From positions 1-64,000 of the forward strand of contig NZ_FUKR01000036.1 of NCBI RefSeq assembly GCF_900163835.1: a DNA stretch of 64,000 nucleotides, given 5' to 3'. Shown here in pieces: positions 42,884 through 50,998 of the stretch; within the stretch, counting starts at the first letter, position 1; each line of letters begins with the position of its first letter. Made by a program: the position numbers and the translations under genes. A model generated the notes under the pieces. That model was not told the origin of the DNA. It worked only from the letters and a program-made list of their open reading frames with translations, and did no database searches. The DNA comes from Mycetocola reblochoni REB411. Its GTDB lineage: Bacteria; Actinomycetota; Actinomycetes; Actinomycetales; Microbacteriaceae.

Positions 42884-44094
42884 CGTCCGTCCGGGCCAGG
42901 AGGGAGCCGGGTCAGCCCGTCGACGGCCGCCTCGATCACCTCGGGCCGCTTGCAGAACGCGAAGCGGATGAGGCTCCGGTACGGCGCGCGGTTCTCCCGG
43001 CCCACGAACGCGGTGACGGGGATTCCCACGACGCCGGCCAGGCGCGGCAGCTCGTCGCAGAGCGCCTCGGCGTCCCGGTACCCCAGGGGTGCGGCGTCCG
43101 CGATGGCGAAGTAGCCTGCGGCCGGCGGGGTCACGGCGAACCCCGCCTCGCGCAGCCCCGTGACCAGAAGGTCCCTGCGGCTCTGCAGCCGGGCGGCCGC
43201 GTCGGCGAACACCCGGTCCGGCAGACCGAGCCCGACGGCGATGGCCGGCTGGAACGGCGAGCCGTTGACGTAGGTGAGGAACTGCTTGACGGTCAGCACC
43301 GCGTCGAGCAGCGCGGCCGGCGCGATCGCCCACCCGATCTTCCACCCCGTCGTGTTGAAGGTCTTGCCCGCGGAGGACACCGTGATCGTGCGCTCGCGCG
43401 CTCCGGGCACCGTGGAGATCGAGGTGTGGTCACGTCCGTCGAAGACGAGGTGCTCGTATACCTCGTCGGTGAGCAGGATGACGTCGTGCTTCTCGGCCAG
43501 CCGGACGATCTCGGCCCTCGCCGCGTCGTCGAGCAGGGTGCCGGTCGGGTTGTGCGGGTCGTTGACGATGATGACCCTGGTCCGGTCGCTGACCGCCGCC
43601 CGCAGCCGGTCGAGGTCGAGTCCGAACTCGGCGGATCCGAGCGGCACGGTGACCTGACGGCCGCCCGCCAGGGCGATGAGCGCGCCGTAGGCGTCGTAGG
43701 ACGGCTCCCAGGTGACCACCTCGTCGCCCGGGCCGACGAGGGCGAGGAGCGACGCGGCGAGGGCCTCCGTCGCGCCCGCGGTGACGAGGACCTCCGTGTC
43801 GGGGTCCACCAGCTCGCCGGTGAAGCGCAGCCGGTGCGTAGCGATCGCCTCGCGCAGCTGCCGTGTGCCCCTGCCGGGCGGGTACTGGTTCTCGCCACGG
43901 GTGATCGCGGCAGCGGCCTCGGCGAGGACCTCGGCCGGACCGTCCTCGTCAGGGAACCCCTGCCCGAGGTTCACCGCTCCGGTCGTCGCCGCGAGTCCCG
44001 ACATGCGCGCGAAGATCGACGGGGCGTAACCCTCGCCGTGCGGCGCGAGTCCCGCGCCCTCCGCAGTCCGGTGCCACGCTCCGGTCAGTTCCAT
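42880..44094 (-). CDS. Class I aminotransferase (methionine/glutamine transaminase-like)
   Basis: A 404-aa PLP enzyme of the kynurenine/glutamine-transaminase K and YbdL group. Features: NLGQGFPDEDGP, the GENQYPPGRGTRQLREAI motif, NDPHNPTGT, LTDEVYEHL and the PLP lysine K244 in SSAGKTFNTTGWKIGW, plus the C-terminal arginine in IRFAFCK. Such enzymes transaminate methionine, glutamine or aromatic amino acids with keto-acid acceptors. GAGAGG precedes the ATG on the minus strand, and TAGGGT further upstream is a possible -10. The convergent partner is a probable omega-amidase. Confidence 0.85.
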   Translation of the reverse strand: MELTGAWHRTAEGAGLAPHGEGYAPSIFARMSGLAATTGAVNLGQGFPDEDGPAEVLAEAAAAITRGENQYPPGRGTRQLREAIATHRLRFTGELVDPDTEVLVTAGATEALAASLLALVGPGDEVVTWEPSYDAYGALIALAGGRQVTVPLGSAEFGLDLDRLRAAVSDRTRVIIVNDPHNPTGTLLDDAARAEIVRLAEKHDVILLTDEVYEHLVFDGRDHTSISTVPGARERTITVSSAGKTFNTTGWKIGWAIAPAALLDAVLTVKQFLTYVNGSPFQPAIAVGLGLPDRVFADAAARLQSRRDLLVTGLREAGFAVTPPAAGYFAIADAAPLGYRDAEALCDELPRLAGVVGIPVTAFVGRENRAPYRSLIRFAFCKRPEVIEAAVDGLTRLPPGPDGR

Positions 44095-44322
44095 GGGTGC
44101 CTCTCGACGACGGGGACGGGTGCGACAACCCTAGCGCGGGCCGCCTGCTGCCCCGCGGCGGCGCGACGACGGGCGTCATGTCGGGTCATTGGGGGTGCGC
44201 GTGTCGGGAAGGCGAGGGGACTGGGGGACAATGGAGTTCAAGACATAGCTGTGACATAGATTTCGGCAGGGCAAAGTCCAGGATCGCTGAGCAGAGTGAT
44301 GACTGCTTGGAAGGAGCACACG

Positions 44323-46086
44323 ATGACCACCACACCGCAGCAGCCCGAGGGAACCGAGCCGGACCCGCAGAACGGCTCCACCACGCCGGGCGAGGGAACG
44401 AGCCGGGCCCCCGAGGCCGATTCTGCGGCCCCGGCGCCCTCTGGCGGAACCCCCGACTCGATCGACGCCGCCCAGCAGGGGACGAACAGCGACGCCGTCC
44501 GCCGCGACGAGGCGTCCCCGTCCGGCTCGGCCTCAGCGGCAGCCGACGCGTCCCCGGTCTCCGTCACGGGTGCGAACGCAGCCGACGCGAACGCAGCGGC
44601 CGACGCCGTGGGCACCCCGGCAGAAACCCCCTCCGGGTCGTCGGACCACCAGCCGACCGTCCCCGTCGCGTCGGGTGCGTCCGAGCAGCCGACCGCTCCG
44701 GTTCCCCCCGCGGCGCACCCCGCCGTGGGCGCACCGTACAACACGCACGCGGCCCCGGCCCACGCCGGCGCGTACGGAGAGCCGGCCCCGTCGCCGTACG
44801 CCAGCGATGCCGCGGCGGACACCACGACCACGACCACCACGAAGCGCAGCGGCAAGGGGCGACTGCTCCTGGCGGGCCTGGCCATCGGCGCGCTCGTCGG
44901 CGGTGGTGCCGGAGCGGGCGTGAGCGCCCTCATCGGCGGGGCGACGGCGTCCGGGGGATCCGGGTCGTCCGTGCAGACGCAGAACCTCACGGTCAACGAC
45001 ACCGACAACGTGACCAGGGCCACCGCGATCGCCGCCGTCGCCTCTCCGTCGGTCGTCACCCTCTCGGTGCAGGGCGGGAGCACGAGCTCCGGCTCCAGCA
45101 GCGGCGGAAGCGGCTCGGGCATCGTCCTCAGCGAGGACGGCTACATCCTCACCAACAACCATGTCGTCACGCTCGACGGTCAGCTCTCCGACCCGACGAT
45201 CCGTGTGACGGCCGCCGACGGCAAGATCTACAACGCGAGCATCGTCGGCACCGACCCTGTCTACGACCTCGCCGTTGTCAAGCTCGAGGACGCCAGCGGC
45301 CTCACGCCGATGACCTTCGCCGACTCCGACAAGCTCAACGTCGGGGACACGGCCGTCGCGATCGGCGCCCCGCTCGGGCTGGCCGGCACGGTCACCGACG
45401 GCATCGTCAGTGCGATCAACCGCTCGATCACGGTCGCCTCGTCCGCCGTCCCCGACTCGTCGAGCGACCAGGACTCCGACTCGGGCGACGGCAGCGAGGG
45501 CGAAAGCCCCTTCGACGGCTGGGGCTTCAACCTTCCCGGTCAGGAGCAGCAGACCCAGTCGGCGAGCCAGACCATTTCGCTCGCGGTCGTCCAGACGGAC
45601 GCGGCCATCAACCCGGGCAACTCCGGTGGTGCGCTGGTGAACAGCGACGGTGAGCTGATCGGCGTGAACGTCGCGATCGCCAGCGCGGGCAGCTCCTCGT
45701 CCGAGTCGGAGTCCTCGAGCGGAAGCATCGGCGTGGGCTTCGCCATCCAGGCGAATGTCGCCAAGCGGGTCGCCGACGAGATCATCGCGGACGGCGCGGC
45801 CACCCACGGCCTGCTCGGCGCGACGGTGAGCGACGCGGCCAACTCCTCGACCAGCACGACGGTCGGAGCCGAGCTGCAGGAGGTCACCTCCGGCGGCGCA
45901 GCCGAGAAGGGCGGTCTGCGCGGGGGAGACGTCATCACCGCCTTCAACGGCCACCCGATCAGCAACGGCACCGACCTCACCGCGCAGGTGAGGGCACTCG
46001 CCGCGGGCGCCGAGGCCTCGGTCACCTACGTGCGCAACGGTTCGGAGGGTACCGCCGACGTCACCCTCGGCGAGCTGGATCTCTGA
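44323..46086 (+). CDS. HtrA/DegP-family serine protease with PDZ domain
   Basis: A 587-aa membrane-anchored S1C protease. Residues 1-180 are a cytosolic, disordered Ala/Ser/Pro/Thr tail ending in a T-rich tract before one transmembrane helix (about 185-208). The protease domain has H280 (ILTNNHVV), D315 (PVYDLAVVK) and S434 (NPGNSGGAL), with a long acidic/serine-rich insert around 385-415. One PDZ domain occupies about 490-585. It degrades or refolds damaged envelope proteins. ATG 44323 follows AAGGAG (44311-44316) at 6 nt; the upstream in-frame ATG 44296 is less likely. No sigE or two-component genes are adjacent. Confidence 0.92.
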   Translation: MTTTPQQPEGTEPDPQNGSTTPGEGTSRAPEADSAAPAPSGGTPDSIDAAQQGTNSDAVRRDEASPSGSASAAADASPVSVTGANAADANAAADAVGTPAETPSGSSDHQPTVPVASGASEQPTAPVPPAAHPAVGAPYNTHAAPAHAGAYGEPAPSPYASDAAADTTTTTTTKRSGKGRLLLAGLAIGALVGGGAGAGVSALIGGATASGGSGSSVQTQNLTVNDTDNVTRATAIAAVASPSVVTLSVQGGSTSSGSSSGGSGSGIVLSEDGYILTNNHVVTLDGQLSDPTIRVTAADGKIYNASIVGTDPVYDLAVVKLEDASGLTPMTFADSDKLNVGDTAVAIGAPLGLAGTVTDGIVSAINRSITVASSAVPDSSSDQDSDSGDGSEGESPFDGWGFNLPGQEQQTQSASQTISLAVVQTDAAINPGNSGGALVNSDGELIGVNVAIASAGSSSSESESSSGSIGVGFAIQANVAKRVADEIIADGAATHGLLGATVSDAANSSTSTTVGAELQEVTSGGAAEKGGLRGGDVITAFNGHPISNGTDLTAQVRALAAGAEASVTYVRNGSEGTADVTLGELDL

Positions 46087-46106
46087 GCCCGGCCGGCACA
46101 ACTCGC

Positions 46107-46136
46107 ACGGGGCGGAAGCTGGGGCTTCCGCCCCGT
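46107..46136 (+). terminator. Terminator of the htrA-like gene
   Basis: Perfect 13-bp stem (46107-46119 with 46124-46136), TGGG loop, 20 bp after the stop codon. Confidence 0.88.
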
Positions 46137-46203
46137 CGTCGTGGCTGCGGCAGGGCACAGGGGCACTGATAGCATTCTCGATGGACGAGAACGAGCGGGA
46201 GCT

Positions 46204-47274
46204 ATGACAGGAACTCTGGACGCCGACGGCGGGATCGAGGCCATCGGCGTCTCCTACGTCATGCCCGTCCTGAACGACGTGACGCACGTCGAGGCCGCCG
46301 TCGACAGCCTGCTCGCGCAGGACTTCGACGGCCCGATCGACGTGGCGATCGCCGTCGGCCCGAGCATCGACGGCACCACTGACCTCGTCAACGCGATGGC
46401 CGAGCGCGACGCCAGGATCCGCGTGATCGAGAACCCCGTCGGTTCCACGCCCGCGGGACTCAACATCGCCATCGCCGCGACCACGCACCCGATCGTCGTG
46501 CGGGTCGACGCCCACTCCGTCCTCCCTCGTGAGTACACGCGCATCGCCGTGGAGACGATCAGGCGCACGGGCGCGGCGAACGTCGGCGGCATCATGGACG
46601 CCCAGGGCACGACCCGGTTCGAGAGCGCCGTCGCGACCGCCTACGGCAGCAGGGTCGGCCTCGGCGGCACGCCCCACCACGTCGGCGGCGAGGAGGGGCC
46701 CGCGGACACCGTGTACCTCGGCGTCTTCCGCCGCGCCCCGCTTGTCGCGGCGGGCATGTTCGACGAGCGCATCAAGCGCGGTCAGGACTGGGAGCTTAAC
46801 AAGCGCCTCAGGGACGCCGGTGAGGTCGTCTGGTTCACGCCGGAGCTGCGGGTCACCTACCGTCCCCGTCCGAGCCTGGGCCGCCTGGCGCGCCAGTTCC
46901 TGTTCACCGGTCTGTGGCGCGGCGAGCTGAGCAGGGCGTTCCCGAGTCGGAGGGGGCTTCGCTACGCGGTCCCGCCCGCGATGGTGGTTTCCGTGATCGC
47001 CGGTGTGGTTCTCGGCGTGTGGGGGAGCGTCTGGGGCCCCGAGGCACCCGCCGTGCTGCACTGGGCCTGGGCCGTGCCCGGCGTGTACGCGGCATTCGTC
47101 GTCGTCGCGGCGCTGGTCGTCCCGAACGGCGGCGGCGTGCGCGAGCGCGCGTGGCTGCTCATCGTGCTGCCAACCATCCATGTCTGTTGGGGGATCGGGT
47201 TCCTGCTGGGATACGTCTCCCTGGCGCGCGGCATCTCCGCGCTCCGTAACGGGAGGGAACCCACACGCCCGTGA
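46204..47274 (+). CDS. Family 2 glycosyltransferase with membrane C-terminus
   Basis: A 356-aa GT-A glycosyltransferase. The N-terminal domain starts with VSYVMPVLNDVTHVEAAVDS and carries the nucleotide-sugar site RVDAHSVLP (D-x-H rather than D-x-D) and the acceptor-site GQDWELNKRLRDAG. Two or three hydrophobic helices occupy about 265-335, anchoring it in the membrane. Sugar and acceptor are unknown; the form resembles ExoA-like enzymes that extend polyprenyl-linked glycans. ATG 46204 follows GCGGGAG; TAGCAT about 35 nt upstream may be the -10. First of three overlapping genes, joined to the next by a GTGA overlap. Confidence 0.82.
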   Translation: MTGTLDADGGIEAIGVSYVMPVLNDVTHVEAAVDSLLAQDFDGPIDVAIAVGPSIDGTTDLVNAMAERDARIRVIENPVGSTPAGLNIAIAATTHPIVVRVDAHSVLPREYTRIAVETIRRTGAANVGGIMDAQGTTRFESAVATAYGSRVGLGGTPHHVGGEEGPADTVYLGVFRRAPLVAAGMFDERIKRGQDWELNKRLRDAGEVVWFTPELRVTYRPRPSLGRLARQFLFTGLWRGELSRAFPSRRGLRYAVPPAMVVSVIAGVVLGVWGSVWGPEAPAVLHWAWAVPGVYAAFVVVAALVVPNGGGVRERAWLLIVLPTIHVCWGIGFLLGYVSLARGISALRNGREPTRP

Positions 47275-48086
47275 GTGACGTCACACACGACCCCCTGCGC
47301 CCGCCGCGCAGCATCGCCGAGCAGAGGGCTGTCACCCAGCCGCCTGAGGTGCGGAGCCGGCGCAATGCCGAGCACTGGACGGCCTCGCTCTACCTGCGCG
47401 ATCTCTCCCCGTATCTCAGCTGGCTGCTGCTTCGGACCTCCATCAGCGCCAACGGCGTGACGGTGCTGATGATCCTGACCGGGTGGCTGACCGCTGCGGC
47501 GCTGCTGATCCCCGGCATCTGGGGAGCGCTGCTCGCCCTGCTCCTCGGCCAGCTGCAGATGCTCGTCGACTGCTGTGACGGCGAGGTGGCCCGCTGGAGG
47601 CGGACCTCGTCCCCCGCGGGGGCGTTCCTCGACGCGGTCGGTCACTACAGCACCGAGACGCTCATCGCGCTGGCGATCGGCATCCGCGCAGCGGCGTACC
47701 CGTTCGAGGCGCCCGAGGACTACCTCTGGACGACGCTCGGAGCCTTGCTTGCCCTGGTGATCGTGCTCAACAAGGCGCTCAACGACATGGTTCGGGTCGC
47801 GAGGGCCAACTATGGCGCTCCGAAGCTCAACTACACCGAAAGCGAGTCGGCCCCGCGCGGCGGCGTGCTGGCCGTGGCGCGACGGATCGTCAAATTCTTC
47901 CCGTTCCAGCGGCTGTTCCACTCGGTCGAGCTGACCATGGTCGTGTTCGTCGTCGCCGTGCTCGGCCTCGTCGTCGGGCAGGACGTGGCCGCCAGGGCGA
48001 CGCTGCTTGGGCTGTTGGGGCTGTCCGTGGTGACGATCGTCGGACACTTCGTCGCGATCGTGAGCTCGAGCAGGCTCCGTGCCTGA
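47271..48086 (+). CDS. CDP-alcohol phosphatidyltransferase family protein
   Basis: A 271-aa membrane enzyme with about six hydrophobic segments. The family motif D-x2-D-G-x2-A-R-x8-G-x3-D-x3-D is seen as VDCCDGEVARW, then GAFLDAVGHY: the first three aspartates, G and AR are present but the last aspartate, the proposed catalytic base, is a histidine. Members move a phospho-alcohol from a CDP-activated donor, or a phosphatidyl group from CDP-diacylglycerol, to an alcohol acceptor. Between two glycosyltransferases it probably builds a phospholipid or glycopolymer headgroup. Overlaps both neighbours (4 and 8 bp). Confidence 0.85.
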   Translation: MSDVTHDPLRPPRSIAEQRAVTQPPEVRSRRNAEHWTASLYLRDLSPYLSWLLLRTSISANGVTVLMILTGWLTAAALLIPGIWGALLALLLGQLQMLVDCCDGEVARWRRTSSPAGAFLDAVGHYSTETLIALAIGIRAAAYPFEAPEDYLWTTLGALLALVIVLNKALNDMVRVARANYGAPKLNYTESESAPRGGVLAVARRIVKFFPFQRLFHSVELTMVVFVVAVLGLVVGQDVAARATLLGLLGLSVVTIVGHFVAIVSSSRLRA

Positions 48087-48975
48087 GCTGACCCGGTCCG
48101 GGCCGGCGGACGTGCCGTCCATCGGCGTCGTCGTCCTCACGCAGGGCACGCGGCCGGTGGAGCTGGCGGCCGCTCTGGCGAGCATCCACCGGCAGCGCGG
48201 CGTGACGACCAGGACGGCGGTCGTCGGCAACGGCTGGATGCCCGAGGGGCTGCCCCCCGGGGTGACGGGCGTCGGCCTGCCGGAGAACCTCGGCATCCCC
48301 GCCGGGAGGAACAGGGGAGCGGACGCCGTCGCCGGGGAGTTCGTCTTCTTCCTCGACGACGATGCGGAGCTCGGCTCGGACACCTTCCTGGCCGAGGCGG
48401 TCGAGCGCATCCGCGAGGACCCCTCGATCGGTTTGCTGCAGCCCCGGCTGAGCCCGCGCTCGGGCGAGCCGGCGCCGTCCCGGTGGATTCCTCGGATTCG
48501 CAAGGGGGAGGCGACGACCTCCGGCCGCGTCATGTCCTGCCTGGAGGCGGCCGTTCTGCTTCCGCGGCCCGTGTTCGACCGTGCGGGCGGGTGGGCCGAG
48601 CCGTTCTTCTACGCGCACGAGGGCATCGAGCTCGCGTGGCGGGTGTGGGACCAGGGGCTGGTCGCCTGGTACGACGGGAACCTGGTCGCTCACCACCCCG
48701 TCGTGCAGCCGACGCGGCACGCGAGCTACTACCGGATGAACGCCCGCAACCGTGTCTGGCTGGCGAAGCGAAACCTGCCCGCCGTCCTCGTCCCCCTCTA
48801 CGTGGCGAGTTGGACGGGCATCCAGCTGCTGCGTTGGTGGCGCACCCCCGCCGTGCTGCGACCGTGGTTCGCTGGCTGGGCGGAGGGCTGGCGCGAGGCG
48901 CCGGGCGGGCGCCGCCCCCTTCGCTGGCGCACGGTCGCTCGCATGGCCGCCGCCGGGCGGCCGCCGGTCATCTGA
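48079..48975 (+). CDS. Family 2 glycosyltransferase (rhamnosyltransferase-like)
   Basis: A 298-aa GT-A glycosyltransferase. Features: IGVVVLTQGTRPVELAAAL at the nucleotide-binding start, GIPAGRNRGADA, the D-x-D as FFLDDDAELG, and FFYAHEGIELAWRVW as the acceptor/base region. The C-terminal part (about 225-275) has an aromatic membrane-associated stretch. It resembles actinobacterial cell-surface rhamnosyl- or galactofuranosyl-type transferases; the sugar is not known. The GTG start overlaps the phosphatidyltransferase stop by 8 bp, making a three-gene operon. No strong terminator is visible behind it. Confidence 0.82.
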   Translation: MPELTRSGPADVPSIGVVVLTQGTRPVELAAALASIHRQRGVTTRTAVVGNGWMPEGLPPGVTGVGLPENLGIPAGRNRGADAVAGEFVFFLDDDAELGSDTFLAEAVERIREDPSIGLLQPRLSPRSGEPAPSRWIPRIRKGEATTSGRVMSCLEAAVLLPRPVFDRAGGWAEPFFYAHEGIELAWRVWDQGLVAWYDGNLVAHHPVVQPTRHASYYRMNARNRVWLAKRNLPAVLVPLYVASWTGIQLLRWWRTPAVLRPWFAGWAEGWREAPGGRRPLRWRTVARMAAAGRPPVI

Positions 48976-49020
48976 GTCGGCCTCTGGCCCCGGTCGTCTG
49001 AGGCGGCGGAGCTCGTCGGT

Positions 49021-49872
49021 TCAGTCCGCCGGACTCGTCGAGTCGTCCGATTCGCTGACAGGCCGGCGGCGAGGAAGCCGCGGCAACGGCACGGGCAGAG
49101 CGCGACGTCGGCTCGCGGGCGGTCTCGGCTCACCGGGTGTGGGCTCGATGGCGAGGGGAACGGTCGTGGGCGGCGCCCCGAACGCCTCCCGTGCCGACGC
49201 CACGAGTCGCCGACCCGTCACGAGGTTGCCGGTTCCGCCGATCGCGGCTCCGACACCGAAGGGGATCGCCCTCGCGACGATTCCACCGCCCTGTGTGGCG
49301 AGGAGCCGGGGGAGGACCCGCGAGCGGAGCTGGTCGGTGAGGGGGCCGAGAGCAGCCGATGGCAGACCGGAGAGCAGGTAGCTTGCCCAGTGCACGCCCG
49401 GCCCCTGCCGGACGGAGGCGTCCGTGCGCTCGCCGTTGAGAGTGGGCATGACGGTTCGCAGCACCTGGTCCATCGCCGGGCCGAGGGCGAGCCCCAGGAC
49501 CAGCGCCCTGGCGCGGTCAGGGTCGGTCACGCTGATGCCGTGCAGTTCGGCCATCGACTGCGCGAACAGCGTCGCCGCCTCCGCATACACGACCGCCTCG
49601 CTCGTGGACACGGCCAGGGCGATCCCCGTTCCGATGCCGGGAACCATCGCGACGGCGCCGACGGCGGCACCGCTGCCGGTCACCGAGGTGAGGAAGTGCC
49701 GTTCGAGCACGCGGGACAGCTGTTCGGGTGTCGCGCCGGGGTAGTGGCGTCGAAGGCGTTTTACGTGGGCGATCACAGCCGGGCGCTGGATCGCGAGTGC
49801 CCTGTCGATCGCGCGCACGGCCCGCGTGCGTTCCGCAGCGGTGTCGTTCATCCGCGGGGTGTCAGAATGCAC
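49021..49872 (-). CDS. Uncharacterised glycine-rich membrane-associated protein (possibly EcsC-like)
   Basis: A 283-aa protein I cannot name with certainty. Residues 25-60 are basic and helical, 65-115 form a hydrophobic glycine-zipper region (GSGAAVGAVAMVPGIGTG), a second glycine-rich patch lies near 200-225 (VGAAIGGTGNLVTGRR), and the C-terminus is basic and proline rich with an acidic end. The glycine-rich segments recall the EcsC family, but the match is weak. The start is GTG 49872 because GGGAGG lies about 5 nt before it; an in-frame ATG at 49851 is possible. Inverted and direct repeats surround the start codon and may be an operator. Confidence 0.6.
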   Translation of the reverse strand: MHSDTPRMNDTAAERTRAVRAIDRALAIQRPAVIAHVKRLRRHYPGATPEQLSRVLERHFLTSVTGSGAAVGAVAMVPGIGTGIALAVSTSEAVVYAEAATLFAQSMAELHGISVTDPDRARALVLGLALGPAMDQVLRTVMPTLNGERTDASVRQGPGVHWASYLLSGLPSAALGPLTDQLRSRVLPRLLATQGGGIVARAIPFGVGAAIGGTGNLVTGRRLVASAREAFGAPPTTVPLAIEPTPGEPRPPASRRRALPVPLPRLPRRRPVSESDDSTSPAD

Positions 49873-49918
49873 AGCGCCCTCCCTGCTGAGTTCTCAGAAT
49901 CCACAGAGATCCTGACAC
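49859..49918. promoter_or_regulatory. Nested repeats over the start of the glycine-rich protein gene
   Basis: GTGTCAG (49859-49865) and CTGACAC (49912-49918) form an inverted pair. Within it lie two direct copies of CAGAATNCACAG (49863-49874 and 49895-49906) and a small palindrome CTGAG-TT-CTCAG. The arrangement spans the start codon at 49872 and the upstream 46 bp, suggesting a repressor-binding region. Confidence 0.45.
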
Positions 49919-49957
49919 ACTCCGCTGGGAGGGCTGCTGGACGAGGGTGATCAGCGA

Positions 49958-50650
49958 TCAGACGAAGAGGTTCGCCCGGTCGAGGTCCTCGGCGAAGTCG
50001 ACCTCGACCGCGTAGAGGTCCGAGATGTCGATGGGCTCGACGAGGAGGCCCGAGGCCTCGATGGCGAGCTCGATGCCGCGCTCGAAGTAGTCCTGGTCGT
50101 CGACCTTGCCGAGCTGGCGAATGAGCTGCGCCTTGTCGGACGAAGAGATGTAGTTGATCCCGACCGCCTCGCCGAGGCCGCCGACGACGGTCTTGGACAG
50201 CTCGGAGATGAATCCCTCGGCTGAGGTGCGGTACTTGACCTCTTCGTCGGAGACCGTCGCGGTGTTCACCGTGACGAAGGAGCGGTCCTCCGCGATGGTG
50301 CGGGCGACGCGCTCGAGGACCCGGGGGTCGAACACGACGTCGCCGTTCATCCAGAGGACTCCGCCGGTGCCGCTGGCGTTGAGCGCCCTGAGCAGGCTCT
50401 TCGAGGTGTTCGTCTGGTCGTACTGCTCGTTGTAGACGAAGTTGGCGTCGGGGAAGGCCTCGACGATGTGCTCGAGCTTGTACCCCACGACGATCGTGAC
50501 GGAGGTCCGCGGGCCGAAGGCCCTGTGGATGTTGTCGAACTGCTGCTGCATGATGGTGCGGCCATCGCTGAGCTCGGTCAGCGGCTTGGGCAGGGTGCGG
50601 CCGAGTCGGCTGCCCATCCCTGCGGCGAGGATGACGACCTGGGGGGTCAT
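49958..50650 (-). CDS. Nucleotidyltransferase, phosphocholine/polyol-phosphate cytidylyltransferase-like
   Basis: A 230-aa NTP-transferase of the LicC/sugar-phosphate nucleotidyltransferase type. The N-terminal signature VILAAGMGSRLGRTLPKPLTE binds CTP or another NTP; NEQYDQTNTSKSLLRAL and WMNGDVVFDP are typical of LicC-like enzymes, where the aspartate binds metal. It probably makes a CDP-activated alcohol. That fits as the donor-forming step for the CDP-alcohol phosphatidyltransferase 2 kb away, but the link is inference. AAGGAG stands 6 nt before the ATG on the minus strand; minus-strand TAGCCT at 50764-50769 is a possible -10. Confidence 0.78.
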   Translation of the reverse strand: MTPQVVILAAGMGSRLGRTLPKPLTELSDGRTIMQQQFDNIHRAFGPRTSVTIVVGYKLEHIVEAFPDANFVYNEQYDQTNTSKSLLRALNASGTGGVLWMNGDVVFDPRVLERVARTIAEDRSFVTVNTATVSDEEVKYRTSAEGFISELSKTVVGGLGEAVGINYISSSDKAQLIRQLGKVDDQDYFERGIELAIEASGLLVEPIDISDLYAVEVDFAEDLDRANLFV

Positions 50651-50998
50651 GGAACACTCCTTCAGTCAGTGGGGCGTCGGTGTGTGACGCGTGTTCGGAG
50701 TTCACGTGTTGTTCGGCGGGCGGCAAGTCGGTCGCCCCCGTGCCGTGCGACACTCCGCGTAACAGGCTAACCCGCAGATCGCGAATTCGAGGGAGCTGGC
50801 GCGTCTCCGTTGCGGATTCGTGACTCCTCGGTGCGCTACGGGCCGCCGTCGAGTGTGCTCTGCGGAGGGTTCTTGATAGATTCGTCTCCGGGGCGGACTC
50901 TGTCGGGTCTTGCGGCGTACCGCCGGGGGACCCCGCTGCCGCCATCCTCTTGTGTACATCGACTCTCCGAGGGAGCCTCGGGCGGTAAGACGGGTGAC
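50651..50998. other. 348-bp divergent intergenic region
   Basis: Separates the nucleotidyltransferase from the ABC ATPase gene. It holds a minus-strand TAGCCT (50764-50769) as a possible -10 for the nucleotidyltransferase, and on the plus strand TTGATAGATT near 50873-50882 as a possible A+T-rich promoter element for the ATPase gene. An open frame continues upstream from the ATPase through this region, but its composition is unlike the gene and I do not accept it as coding. Confidence 0.5.

Noticed and set aside
50810-50998. N-terminal extension of the ABC ATPase frame
   Set aside because: Composition (Cys, Leu, aromatic) differs abruptly from the Ala/Ser/Thr tail, and no start signal is seen; GTG 50999 fits better.
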